Shown: piece by piece, positions 56,187-64,000 of the stretch
Numbering within the stretch: position 1 is the first letter of the stretch
How the letters are laid out: the number at the start of each line of letters is the position of its first letter
From: Stutzerimonas zhaodongensis
GTDB lineage: Bacteria; Pseudomonadota; Gammaproteobacteria; Pseudomonadales; Pseudomonadaceae
Direction of reading: 5' to 3'
Length of the DNA stretch: 64,000 nucleotides
NCBI RefSeq assembly: GCF_003696365.1
Contig: NZ_RFFM01000004.1
Location: 186,001-250,000, forward strand
The notes under the pieces: model-generated
The model's database searches: none
What the model was told of the DNA's origin: nothing
What the model saw: only the letters and a program-made list of their open reading frames with translations
Translations under genes and position numbers: made by a program

Positions 56187-57263
56187 GTGACCAAACCCCT
56201 GCTTTCCCTGCTGCTCTGCTTCCTGGCATACGCATCGGTGCCCGCGACCCTGGTCGCACAAGAGCGCCAGCAGGCGCTGCGTGTGGGTATCACCGAGGTT
56301 CCACCCTTCGTAATCCGGGAGGCCGACGGCAGCTGGAGCGGTATCAGCATCGAGCTGTGGCAACGGATCGCCGAGCGCAACGGCTATCGTTACGAACTTT
56401 TACCGATGCCCTTCGACAGACTGTTGCCGGCACTCGAGGATGGGCAGCTGGACGCCGTAGTCGGTGCGCTGACCATGACCGCCGAACGGGAAACGCTGAT
56501 CGACTTTACCCATCCTTTCTACCGCACTGGCCTTGCGATTGGCCTTCCGGCGCAGACGAGCGGTGGCTGGAGTGCGCTTCGGGCCTTGTTCTCGTGGCAG
56601 TTCCTGAGCCTGGTGATCGGTTTGGCAGCGCTGCTTCTGCTGGTAGGCGCAGCGCTCTGGCTGTTCGAACGCCGACGCAACAGCGAACAGTTCGGCGAAT
56701 CATCCGTACGCGGCCTGGGCAATGGATTCTGGTGGGCGGCGGTCACCATGACCACCGTGGGATACGGCGACAAGGCGCCCGTTACGCTTGGCGGACGGCT
56801 GATCGCGATCATCTGGATGTTTGCCGCGCTGGTCATGGTGTCGACCTTTACCGCAGCGGTGACGACCACATTGACGTTGGGCAATCTGCAAGGCGGCTTG
56901 CAGGGTCCGGAGGATCTGAGACGGGCTCATGTGGCAACCGTAGTCGGCACCGTCAGTGAGGCCTATCTGGATAATCAGCGCATTCGCGCCAGTCGTTATC
57001 CTGACCTGCGCCAGGCAATGCTCGCGGTGCAGTCAGGTGAGGCCGAAGCGGTGGTCTACGATCTGCCGATCCTGCAATACCGTAATGGCGAGCTGGACAA
57101 AGGCGGGCTGCGCCTTCTCCCGGGCACCTTCGACAATCAGTCCTACGCTTTTGCCGTACCCAGGCAGAGCCCGCTACGCGAGCCCATCAGCCAGGCTGTC
57201 CTGCAGATTACCGGGGACAATTCATGGCAGCAGATCCTGCAGCGCTACCTGGGTACGCCCTGA
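56187..57263 (+). CDS. Glutamate-receptor-like ligand-gated potassium channel (GluR0 type)
   Basis: 358 aa from GTG 56187, with AGGAG 7 bases before. A signal peptide (to ~24) is followed by the first half of a periplasmic ligand-binding lobe (RVGITEVPPFVIREADGSWS), membrane helix 1 (~142-165), a pore loop with the potassium filter TTVGYGD (189-195), membrane helix 2 (~205-225), and the second half of the ligand lobe (~235-358). This is the layout of bacterial ionotropic glutamate receptors, where an amino acid opens a tetrameric potassium pore. The ligand is not known. Confidence 0.88.
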   Translation: MTKPLLSLLLCFLAYASVPATLVAQERQQALRVGITEVPPFVIREADGSWSGISIELWQRIAERNGYRYELLPMPFDRLLPALEDGQLDAVVGALTMTAERETLIDFTHPFYRTGLAIGLPAQTSGGWSALRALFSWQFLSLVIGLAALLLLVGAALWLFERRRNSEQFGESSVRGLGNGFWWAAVTMTTVGYGDKAPVTLGGRLIAIIWMFAALVMVSTFTAAVTTTLTLGNLQGGLQGPEDLRRAHVATVVGTVSEAYLDNQRIRASRYPDLRQAMLAVQSGEAEAVVYDLPILQYRNGELDKGGLRLLPGTFDNQSYAFAVPRQSPLREPISQAVLQITGDNSWQQILQRYLGTP

Positions 57264-57281
57264 TGCCCAGACGTTTGATCG

Positions 57282-58076
57282 TCAGACCGCGACCGGCGCC
57301 TTGATATGGGGGTAGGCTTCATAGCCTACCAACTCGAAGTCTTCGAAACGGAAGCCGAACAAGTCTTTCACGGTCGGATTGAGCTTCATGGTCGGTAACG
57401 GCAGCGGCTCGCGGGTCAGCTGAAGATCGGCCTGCTCAAGATGATTGGCATAGAGATGACAATCACCGCCGCTCCAGATGAACTCGCCTGGCTGCAGATC
57501 GCATACCTGGGCCACCATCAAGGTCAGCAATGCGTAGCTCGCGATATTGAAAGGCACCCCGAGAAAGATGTCTGCCGACCGCTGATACAGCTGGCAGCTG
57601 AGCTTGCCGTCAGCGACGTAGAACTGGAATAACGCATGGCACGGCGGCAGAGCCATCTGATCGACCAGCGCCGGGTTCCAGGCTGAGACGATCAGCCGGC
57701 GCGAATCCGGATTCTTCTTGATCATCGCCAGCAAATTGGCGATCTGATCGATCGACTCGCCATTGGGCGCCGGCCAGCTGCGCCACTGATAGCCATATAC
57801 AGGGCCCAGCTCACCGTTCTCGTCGGCCCACTCGTCCCAGATGCGCACGCCATTTTCTTTCAGGTACTTGATGTTGGTGTCGCCCTGAAGAAACCACAGC
57901 AGCTCATGAATGATGGACTTGAGGTGGCATTTCTTGGTGGTCACCAGCGGGAAGCCCTCGGCCAGATCGAAGCGCATCTGATGGCCGAACACGCTGTAGG
58001 TGCCGGTGCCAGTGCGGTCGCTCTTGAAGGTGCCGGTCTCGCGCACATGGCGCATCAGGTCGAGATACTGTTTCAT
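57282..58076 (-). CDS. thyA: Thymidylate synthase
   Basis: 264 aa, the same length as E. coli ThyA. The active-site Cys is C146 in [12 protein letters not shown]. It methylates dUMP to dTMP with methylene-tetrahydrofolate. The start at 58076 ([15 protein letters not shown]) matches the family. It follows lgt. Confidence 0.97.
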   Translation of the reverse strand: MKQYLDLMRHVRETGTFKSDRTGTGTYSVFGHQMRFDLAEGFPLVTTKKCHLKSIIHELLWFLQGDTNIKYLKENGVRIWDEWADENGELGPVYGYQWRSWPAPNGESIDQIANLLAMIKKNPDSRRLIVSAWNPALVDQMALPPCHALFQFYVADGKLSCQLYQRSADIFLGVPFNIASYALLTLMVAQVCDLQPGEFIWSGGDCHLYANHLEQADLQLTREPLPLPTMKLNPTVKDLFGFRFEDFELVGYEAYPHIKAPVAV

Positions 58077-58139
58077 CGATGGGCTCGAAGCGGGCGCCTG
58101 GGCGCGATGGAAAGAAAACCTGCAAATAGTAAAAGTTGG

Positions 58140-58175
58140 CGCCCGGCTTGTCGCGTGCATGCGACAAGCCGGGCG
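58140..58175 (-). terminator. Hairpin between lgt and thyA
   Basis: CGCCCGGCTTGTCGC (58140-58154) pairs with 58161-58175 over a 6-base loop, just after the lgt stop on the minus strand. The following sequence has only a weak T-run (AACTTTTAC), so termination may be partial before thyA. Confidence 0.7.
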
Positions 58176-58182
58176 TTGTCAT

Positions 58183-58983
58183 TCAGGCCGATGCCTTGAC
58201 CGGCTCGTGACGATAGCCCCAGACGATCATGCCGAGCCCGATCAGCACCATGGGCACGCACAGCACTTGCCCCATGGTCAGCCAGCCGAACGCCAGGTAG
58301 CCGAGCTGCGCGTCAGGGACGCGGACAAACTCGACAATGAAGCGGAAAATCCCATAGCAGACGGCGAACAGCCCGGACACTGCCATGGTCGGACGCGGCT
58401 TGCTCGAGTAGATCCAGAGAATCACGAACAGCGCGACGCCTTCGAGCGCGAACTGGTAGAGCTGCGAGGGGTGCCGCGCCAGCTGCTGCGGATCGGTCGG
58501 AAAGACCATTGCCCAGGGCACATCGCTCGCCTTGCCCCAAAGCTCGGCATTGATGAAGTTACCGATGCGGCCCGCACCCAGGCCGATGGGCACGAAGGGC
58601 GCGATGAAATCCATCAGTTCGAAGAACTTCTTGCCGTTGCGCCGCGCAAATATCCAGGTGCATAGCAGCACACCGATCAGCCCGCCATGAAACGACATGC
58701 CGCCTTTCCAGACCTGAAAGATCAACGTCGGGTCGCTGATGTAAGCGGCAAGATCGTAGAACAGTACGTATCCCAGCCGCCCGCCGACGATTACGCCCAT
58801 GGCCACCCAGAACACCAGGTCGGACAGTTTGTCCTTGTCCCAGCTCGGGTCGAAGCGATGCACTCGGCGTGAGGCCAGCAGCCAGGCGCCACCGATACCG
58901 ATCAGATACATCAGGCCGTACCAGTGGATTTGCAACGGGCCTAGAGAAACGGCAACAGGGTCTATCTGCGGATAAGGCAGCAT
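58183..58983 (-). CDS. lgt: Prolipoprotein diacylglyceryl transferase
   Basis: 266 aa, seven membrane helices. The Lgt signature [15 protein letters not shown] is present, and HGGLIGVL contains the essential His. It attaches diacylglycerol to the lipobox Cys of prelipoproteins, which here would include the TolC-like protein, LemA and the DUF2931 protein. Ten bases separate it from the TSUP gene. Confidence 0.96.
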   Translation of the reverse strand: MLPYPQIDPVAVSLGPLQIHWYGLMYLIGIGGAWLLASRRVHRFDPSWDKDKLSDLVFWVAMGVIVGGRLGYVLFYDLAAYISDPTLIFQVWKGGMSFHGGLIGVLLCTWIFARRNGKKFFELMDFIAPFVPIGLGAGRIGNFINAELWGKASDVPWAMVFPTDPQQLARHPSQLYQFALEGVALFVILWIYSSKPRPTMAVSGLFAVCYGIFRFIVEFVRVPDAQLGYLAFGWLTMGQVLCVPMVLIGLGMIVWGYRHEPVKASA

Positions 58984-58993
58984 CCGGGTTTCC

Positions 58994-59776
58994 TCAGATC
59001 AAAAAGTTGATTCCGACGCCCAACAGCAACAGCGCAAACAGGCGCCGTAGCACAAGGGGCGACAGGCGGTGCGCGAGCTGCGCACCAATACGGGCGAAAT
59101 ACATGCTGGTGATTGCAATGCCGACCAGCGCCGGCAGATAAACGAAACCAAGGCTCCACTCCGGCAGATGCGCATCCTGCCAGCCAACCACGGCAAAACT
59201 CAACGCACCGGCAATGGCAATCGGCATACCGCAGGCGGCCGAAGTCGCCACGGCCTGCTGAATCGGAACGCTGCGCCAGGTGAGAAAGGGCACGGTCAGC
59301 GAACCACCACCAATCCCGAATATCGCCGAAGCCCAGCCAATCACTATCCCGGCCCCCGTCAGCACGGGCTTGCCTGGCACTCCAGCGCTGGATTTTGGTT
59401 GCAAGGAAAAGCCCATCTGCACGGCGATGGTGATGGCGAACACACCAATGATCTTTTGCAGCATCGGCCCCTGAATCGCAGCAGCGGTAAGGCTCCCAAG
59501 CGCTGCGCCAATCAGAATGCCAAGTGTCATCCAGCGCACCACAGCCCAGCGAACGGCGCCCTGGCGATGATGCGTGAGAATCGAGTTGAGCGAGGTGAAC
59601 ACGATGGTCGCCAACGAAGTGCCAACCGCCAGGTGAGTCAGGATCAGCGGATCAATGCCTTGCGCGGTAAAGCTGAACACCAGCACTGGGACGATGATCA
59701 AGCCGCCACCGACGCCAAACAGGCCAGCCGTGATGCCCGCAAATCCGCCCAGTATCAGATAAAGCGCGAACTCCAT
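58994..59776 (-). CDS. TSUP-family membrane permease (sulfite exporter TauE/SafE type)
   Basis: 260 aa from ATG 59776, about eight membrane helices, with the two repeat motifs [20 protein letters not shown] and [20 protein letters not shown]. Family members export sulfoacetate, sulfite or related anions; the substrate here is unknown. It precedes lgt in the same direction. Confidence 0.9.
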   Translation of the reverse strand: MEFALYLILGGFAGITAGLFGVGGGLIIVPVLVFSFTAQGIDPLILTHLAVGTSLATIVFTSLNSILTHHRQGAVRWAVVRWMTLGILIGAALGSLTAAAIQGPMLQKIIGVFAITIAVQMGFSLQPKSSAGVPGKPVLTGAGIVIGWASAIFGIGGGSLTVPFLTWRSVPIQQAVATSAACGMPIAIAGALSFAVVGWQDAHLPEWSLGFVYLPALVGIAITSMYFARIGAQLAHRLSPLVLRRLFALLLLGVGINFLI

Positions 59777-59931
59777 CGGGCCACCCAGAAAAACAAAGCG
59801 GCATGTTAGCGGAAAATGCCCTGACGGCGGAGCAGGCGCCGATGCTCCAAGGGGACCCGTTACATCGTCGGCTGGCGACCTCGATGCGTTTTGGTCTAGC
59901 CTCGCAGTTCCGCTTAGCTGGTTACGCTTAT

Positions 59932-60696
59932 ATGTGTCTGATCGTATTTGCCTGGCACCCGGACCACGCGCTGCCGTTGATCGTCGCCGCCAACCGTGAC
60001 GAATTCTATGTGCGCCCAACGCTCCCGCTTGGGCATTGGCAGGATGCACCTGGCATCGTCGCGGGCCGCGATCTTCAGGCCGGGGGGACCTGGATGGGCG
60101 TTAGCACGTCCAAACGCTTCGCCGCGCTGACCAATATTCGCGCACCGGGAGCGGCGGCCGGCTCGCGCTCGCGCGGTGAGCTGCCGGAACGATATCTACG
60201 CGGTCAGCTCACTCCTGAAGCGTATCTGAACGAACTGGCGGGGCATCTCGAACATTACGCTGGCTTCAATCTGCTGGTCGGCGACGAGCATGAGCTGTGG
60301 TACCTGAATTCGAACGCAGCGGTAGCCGAACAACTCCGACCGGGACTCTACGGCCTGTCCAACGCCGCGCTGGATTCGCCATGGCCAAAGCTGCTTCGCG
60401 CACGTGCCGCCCTGCAGAGCCACATTGAAGCGCCTGAAACGGTCGACTTGATGCAGATGTTGAACGACCCTGAGCTCGCCGCGGATGCGGACCTTCCGAG
60501 TACCGGCGTGCCTTACGAGTGGGAAAAGCGGCTATCGAGCATATTCATAACCAGTGCCGACTACGGGACCCGGGCGAGCACCGTACTGATCCGTCGCGCG
60601 GATGGCTCGCTGGATATCACCGAACGCAGCTTCGGCGCGACTGGCGCGCTTGGCGACAGCAACATCAGCCTGCCTCCCGCAGATTCAATCGAGTGA
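59932..60696 (+). CDS. NRDE-family (TANGO2-like) protein
   Basis: 254 aa from ATG 59932, placing Cys2 at the N-terminus (MCLIVFAWHPDH) as in Ntn-hydrolase-like members. The name motif NRDE (AANRDEFYVRPT) and GRDLQAGGTWMGVS follow. The family is conserved from bacteria to man and linked to heme or lipid handling in eukaryotes; the bacterial role is unclear. Convergent with ptsP, four bases apart. Confidence 0.88.
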   Translation: MCLIVFAWHPDHALPLIVAANRDEFYVRPTLPLGHWQDAPGIVAGRDLQAGGTWMGVSTSKRFAALTNIRAPGAAAGSRSRGELPERYLRGQLTPEAYLNELAGHLEHYAGFNLLVGDEHELWYLNSNAAVAEQLRPGLYGLSNAALDSPWPKLLRARAALQSHIEAPETVDLMQMLNDPELAADADLPSTGVPYEWEKRLSSIFITSADYGTRASTVLIRRADGSLDITERSFGATGALGDSNISLPPADSIE

Positions 60697-60700
60697 AGGA

Positions 60701-62974
60701 CTAGAGCGCCGCCGATGGATTAACCATGCGATCGAGGCCGAGATTTCGCAAGGTCAGCTGCAGCGTGGCACGAATCACCTGAGGGCTGTCCATCACCATC
60801 ACTTTGGCCAACAGCTCGCGGGCCGTCACCGAGCTGATCTGGCGCAGCATCCACTTCACCTTCGGCAGGTTGGTGGCGTTCATCGACAGGCTGTCGAAGC
60901 CCATCGCCAGCAGCAGCATGGCTGCACCGGGGTCGCCAGCCATCTCACCGCAGATGCTGACCGGCTTGCCCTCTTCATGGGCCTCACGCACCACACGCTG
61001 CAACGCTTCGAGAACGGCCGGATGCAAGTAGTCGTAGAGATCGGCCACCCGAGGATTGTTGCGATCGACCGCCAGCAGATATTGGGTCAGGTCATTCGAG
61101 CCGACCGAGATGAAATCCACCTGGCGCGCCAGCTCGCGGGTCAAATAGACCGCCGCAGGCACTTCGATCATCACGCCGACCGGCGGCATCTCGACGTCGG
61201 TGCCTTCGTCACGTACTTCGCCCCACGCGCGATGGATCAGATGCAGCGCTTCTTCCAGCTCACGCGTGCCGGAAATCATCGGTAGCAGGATGCGCAGGTT
61301 GTTAAGGCCGGCACTGGCCTTGAGCATGGCGCGGGTCTGGAGCAGGAAAATTTCGGGGTGATCCAGGGTGACGCGAATCCCGCGCCAGCCCAGGAAGGGA
61401 TTCTCTTCCTTGATCGGGAAGTACGGCAGGCTCTTGTCACCACCGATGTCGAGGCTGCGCATGGTCACCGGCAACGGATGGAAGGCTTGCAGCTGTTCGC
61501 GATAAATCGCCATTTGCTCCTTCTCGCTGGGGAAGCGCTCTTTGATCATGAAGGGCACTTCGGTGCGGTACAGGCCGACACCTTCGGCGCCACGCTCCTG
61601 CGCCCGCACTACATCGGCCAGCAGACCGGTATTCACCCAAAGCGGAATGCGCAAGCCGTCAGTGGTTTCGCATGGCAGCTCGCGCAGGATATCCAGGCCT
61701 TCAGAAAGCTGGCGCTCCTGCTCGGCCAGGACCAGGTATTGCTCGCGCAGCACCTTCGCCGGGTTGGTAATGATCTCGCCACGGGTGCCGTCGATGATCA
61801 GCTCAATGCCATCGACCTTTGAATACGGCAGGTCTACGGCCCCCATCACCGTGGGGATCCCCATGGCGCGGGCCAGAATTGCCACGTGCGAGTTGCTTGA
61901 ACCCAACACGGAAACCATGCCCATCAGCTTGCCTTCAGGCACCTCGCCGAGCATGGCCGGGGACAGCTCCTCGCTGACCAGAATGGTGTTGTCCGGATAC
62001 GTCAGGGTCTGTTGGCGCGCCTGCTGCAGATAACCGAGAAGGCGGCGACCGATGTCCTTGACGTCCGAGGCGCGCTCTCGCAGGTAGGCATCGTCCATCA
62101 TTTCGAAGCGCCCGACGTGATCGGCGACGACCTGGCGCAGCGCGCCCTGTGCCCACTGGCCGGTGCGGATGACCTTGGACACTTCGCCACCCAACGCGGA
62201 ATCGTCGAGCATCATCAGATAGACGTCGAACAGTGCGCGCTCTTCTTTGCGCATCTGCGTCGCGAGCTTCTCCGACAGTGCCCGCATGTCGGCGCGCACA
62301 GCTTCCAGCGCAGCCTCGAACAGTTCCAGCTCTGCCGGGATGTTGGTGATGGACTTGTCCGGCACGACATCCAGATCCGCAGGCGGCAGGACGACCACTG
62401 CCGTGCCCACCGCTGCACCAGGCGCGCCGGGTATGCCGATGAAGCGGGTTTCCTGAATGCCCTTACCCTGACGACCAAGGCCGCGGATCGAACCGGTCGC
62501 CTCGGCATGGGCGATGACCCCGGCAAGCTGCGCGCTCATGGTGACGAGGAAAGCCTCCTCACCTTCGTCGAACAGGCGCTGCTCTTTTTGCTGGATGACC
62601 AGTACGCCCATCACCCGTCGGTGGTGGATGATCGGCGCGCCGAGAAAGGAGGCGTAACGCTCTTCGCCGGTCTCGGCGAAGTAACGATAACGAGGGTGTT
62701 CGGAGGCATGTTCGAGGTTGAGCGGCTCCTCGCGGGTACCCACCAGGCCAACAAGGCCCTCATTGGGGGCCATGCTGACCTTGCCGATCGCCTTCTTGTT
62801 CAGGCCCTCGGTAGCCATGAGCACGAAGCGCCCAGATTCCGGATCGAGCAGGTAGACCGAGCAGACCTGGCTGGCCATGGCCTCCCGAACTCTCAGCACG
62901 ATAATGCCCAAGGCCGCCTTGAGGTCCTTGGCGGCGTTCACTTCCTGGACGATCTTGCGCAGCGTGCCGAGCAT
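60701..62974 (-). CDS. ptsP: PEP-protein phosphotransferase of the nitrogen PTS
   Basis: 757 aa: an N-terminal GAF domain (~15-160) fused to an enzyme I module. The phosphorylated His is in LGSSNSHVAILARAMGIPTV; the PEP-binding barrel has RSLDIGGDKSLPYF, SVGSNDLTQYLLAVDRNN and the Cys of VSICGEMAGDP. It starts the EI-Ntr to NPr to EIIA-Ntr phosphorelay that regulates nitrogen, potassium and virulence functions. Confidence 0.97.
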   Translation of the reverse strand: MLGTLRKIVQEVNAAKDLKAALGIIVLRVREAMASQVCSVYLLDPESGRFVLMATEGLNKKAIGKVSMAPNEGLVGLVGTREEPLNLEHASEHPRYRYFAETGEERYASFLGAPIIHHRRVMGVLVIQQKEQRLFDEGEEAFLVTMSAQLAGVIAHAEATGSIRGLGRQGKGIQETRFIGIPGAPGAAVGTAVVVLPPADLDVVPDKSITNIPAELELFEAALEAVRADMRALSEKLATQMRKEERALFDVYLMMLDDSALGGEVSKVIRTGQWAQGALRQVVADHVGRFEMMDDAYLRERASDVKDIGRRLLGYLQQARQQTLTYPDNTILVSEELSPAMLGEVPEGKLMGMVSVLGSSNSHVAILARAMGIPTVMGAVDLPYSKVDGIELIIDGTRGEIITNPAKVLREQYLVLAEQERQLSEGLDILRELPCETTDGLRIPLWVNTGLLADVVRAQERGAEGVGLYRTEVPFMIKERFPSEKEQMAIYREQLQAFHPLPVTMRSLDIGGDKSLPYFPIKEENPFLGWRGIRVTLDHPEIFLLQTRAMLKASAGLNNLRILLPMISGTRELEEALHLIHRAWGEVRDEGTDVEMPPVGVMIEVPAAVYLTRELARQVDFISVGSNDLTQYLLAVDRNNPRVADLYDYLHPAVLEALQRVVREAHEEGKPVSICGEMAGDPGAAMLLLAMGFDSLSMNATNLPKVKWMLRQISSVTARELLAKVMVMDSPQVIRATLQLTLRNLGLDRMVNPSAAL

Positions 62975-62993
62975 GCTCAGGGGCTTTCTCCCG

Positions 62994-63473
62994 TCAGTCC
63001 CGCGCCAGTAGGCGCGGAGCGAGTTCTTTTAAGGCGCGACGGTAAACCTCGCGCTTGAAGGTAACCACCTGGCCCAGCGGGTACCAATAACTGACCCAGC
63101 GCCAGCCGTCGAACTCAGGCTTGCCGGTGAGATCCATGCGTACTCGATCCTCCGCGCCGGTGAGGCGCAGAAGGAACCATTTCTGTTTCTGACCAATGCA
63201 CAGCGGCTGGCTGTGAGTGCGAACCAGACGCTGCGGCAGACGATAGCGCAACCAACCCCGGGTGCAGGCGAGGATTTTCACATCCTGCTCTTCGAGACCG
63301 ACTTCCTCGTTGAGCTCGCGATAAAGAGCTTCTTCTGGCGTCTCGCGTGGATTGATCCCGCCTTGCGGAAATTGCCAGGCATCCTGATTAATCCGCCGGG
63401 CCCAAAGCACCTGTCCGACATCATTGGTCAGGATGATGCCGACATTTGGGCGAAAACCATCGGAGTCGATCAC
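62994..63473 (-). CDS. rppH: RNA 5'-pyrophosphohydrolase
   Basis: 159 aa from GTG 63473 (reading [15 protein letters not shown]), with GAGG about 10 bases upstream. The Nudix box spans residues 38-60 ([20 protein letters not shown] then VGL). It removes pyrophosphate from mRNA 5' ends and starts RNase E decay. ptsP follows 19 bases downstream, as in E. coli and other gammaproteobacteria. Confidence 0.95.
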   Translation of the reverse strand: MIDSDGFRPNVGIILTNDVGQVLWARRINQDAWQFPQGGINPRETPEEALYRELNEEVGLEEQDVKILACTRGWLRYRLPQRLVRTHSQPLCIGQKQKWFLLRLTGAEDRVRMDLTGKPEFDGWRWVSYWYPLGQVVTFKREVYRRALKELAPRLLARD

Positions 63474-63650
63474 GGCAACAACCTCGCAAACGCATGTCGC
63501 GGCATTGTTCCACAAAAATGCGAAAAGCAGAAAGCGCACAGCAAAGCCGTCGATCATCAGGGCTCGAGGCCAGGAGGAGGCAGTCAGTGGCTGCCATTGA
63601 GGGGTAATCCCGCTATGCTTCGCCTCCTTTCACCGACCGAGGAACGCAGC

Positions 63651-64000
63651 GTGCGCCTGGCCCTTTTCGATCTCGACAACACCCTACTCGCCGGCGACAG
63701 CGACCACGCCTGGGGCGAGTTTCTCTGCCAGCGCGGCCTCGTCGATACCGATTCGTATCGTGCGCGCAACGATGCCTTTTATCAGGACTACCTGGCTGGT
63801 GCACTGGATGTTCAGGCCTATCAGAATTTCTGCCAGGAACTGCTAGGGCGCAGCGAGATGGCGCAGCTCGAGCAATGGCATGCCGAATTCATGCGTGACC
63901 ACATCGAGCCCATCGTCCTGGCCAAGGGTGAGGCGTTGGTGCGCCAGCATCATCAGGCCGGTGATCGGGTGGTGATCATCACTGCCACAAACCGCTTCAT
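63651..64000 (+). CDS. HAD-family phosphatase (SerB-like), cut by the window end
   Basis: The first 116 codons are present, from GTG 63651 with GAGGAAC upstream. It opens with the HAD motif [21 protein letters not shown] and reaches motif II at [10 protein letters not shown]. An in-frame ATG at 63615 lacks a ribosome-binding site. It resembles PSPase-like HAD-IB hydrolases located beside rppH in P. aeruginosa. The C-terminal half is outside the window. Confidence 0.9.
   Translation, partial: MRLALFDLDNTLLAGDSDHAWGEFLCQRGLVDTDSYRARNDAFYQDYLAGALDVQAYQNFCQELLGRSEMAQLEQWHAEFMRDHIEPIVLAKGEALVRQHHQAGDRVVIITATNRF

Overview
The window reads as chromosomal DNA of a pseudomonad (Pseudomonas sensu lato; a stutzeri-like lineage is possible but unproven). 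It is GC-rich, densely coded, has REP-type intergenic repeats, and keeps three gene blocks whose order I recall from P. aeruginosa: gcdG-gcdH-gcdR; HU / rubB / rubA / glc cluster / ubiC-ubiA / phoB-phoR / CorC-like protein / M23-like protein / PilZ-type response regulator; and thyA-lgt-TSUP-ptsP-rppH-HAD. No rRNA, tRNA, CRISPR array or intact insertion sequence was seen.

Layout. 0-2.4 kb: a GAF/HD-GYP signalling gene broken by two single-base insertions, and a small unknown gene. 2.7-6.6 kb: a three-gene periplasmic molybdenum aldehyde dehydrogenase (2Fe-2S subunit, Tat-exported Mo subunit, triheme cytochrome c). 7-9 kb: a divergent FtsH-like protease. 9.1-11.2 kb: a LemA/TPM operon on the minus strand, then a REPIN. 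11.5-15.1 kb: glutarate catabolism (gcdG, gcdH) and its divergent LysR regulator. 15.3-17.5 kb: an orphan Tle1-type (DUF2235) type VI lipase gene with a frameshift and a lipoprotein likely to be its immunity protein. 17.5-19.9 kb: SCP2-like protein, HU, rubredoxin reductase and rubredoxin. 20-29.6 kb: a complete glycolate cluster in the E. coli order (glcC divergent from glcDEFGBA), with two identical 17-bp operators. 29.6-34.8 kb: ubiC, ubiA, phoB (with a Pho box), phoR and a CorC/HlyC-like membrane protein.

35.2-47.3 kb is the most unusual part. Five tightly packed plus-strand genes encode a TolC-like lipoprotein, a short periplasmic adaptor, a 2098-residue VCBS/cadherin/Calx-beta surface protein without signal peptide or RTX repeats, a GAF-like-HlyD protein, and a 701-residue fusion of a PqqD-like domain, an M50 zinc protease with complete active-site motifs, and a HlyD domain. 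There is no ABC ATPase, so this looks like a dedicated export or surface-display machine different from classical type I secretion. It lies between genes that I recall as neighbours in P. aeruginosa, so it is probably an accessory insertion.

47.3-50.2 kb: degenerate M23 protein, PilZ-type response regulator and tandem Usp protein. 50.7-55.3 kb: a five-gene branched-chain-amino-acid-type ABC importer with a perfect Hfq/Crc (AAN)6 motif in its long leader. 55.3-64 kb: orphan ParA, a glutamate-receptor-like potassium channel with a TTVGYGD filter, thyA, lgt, a TSUP permease, an NRDE protein, ptsP, rppH and the start of a HAD phosphatase gene that runs off the window.
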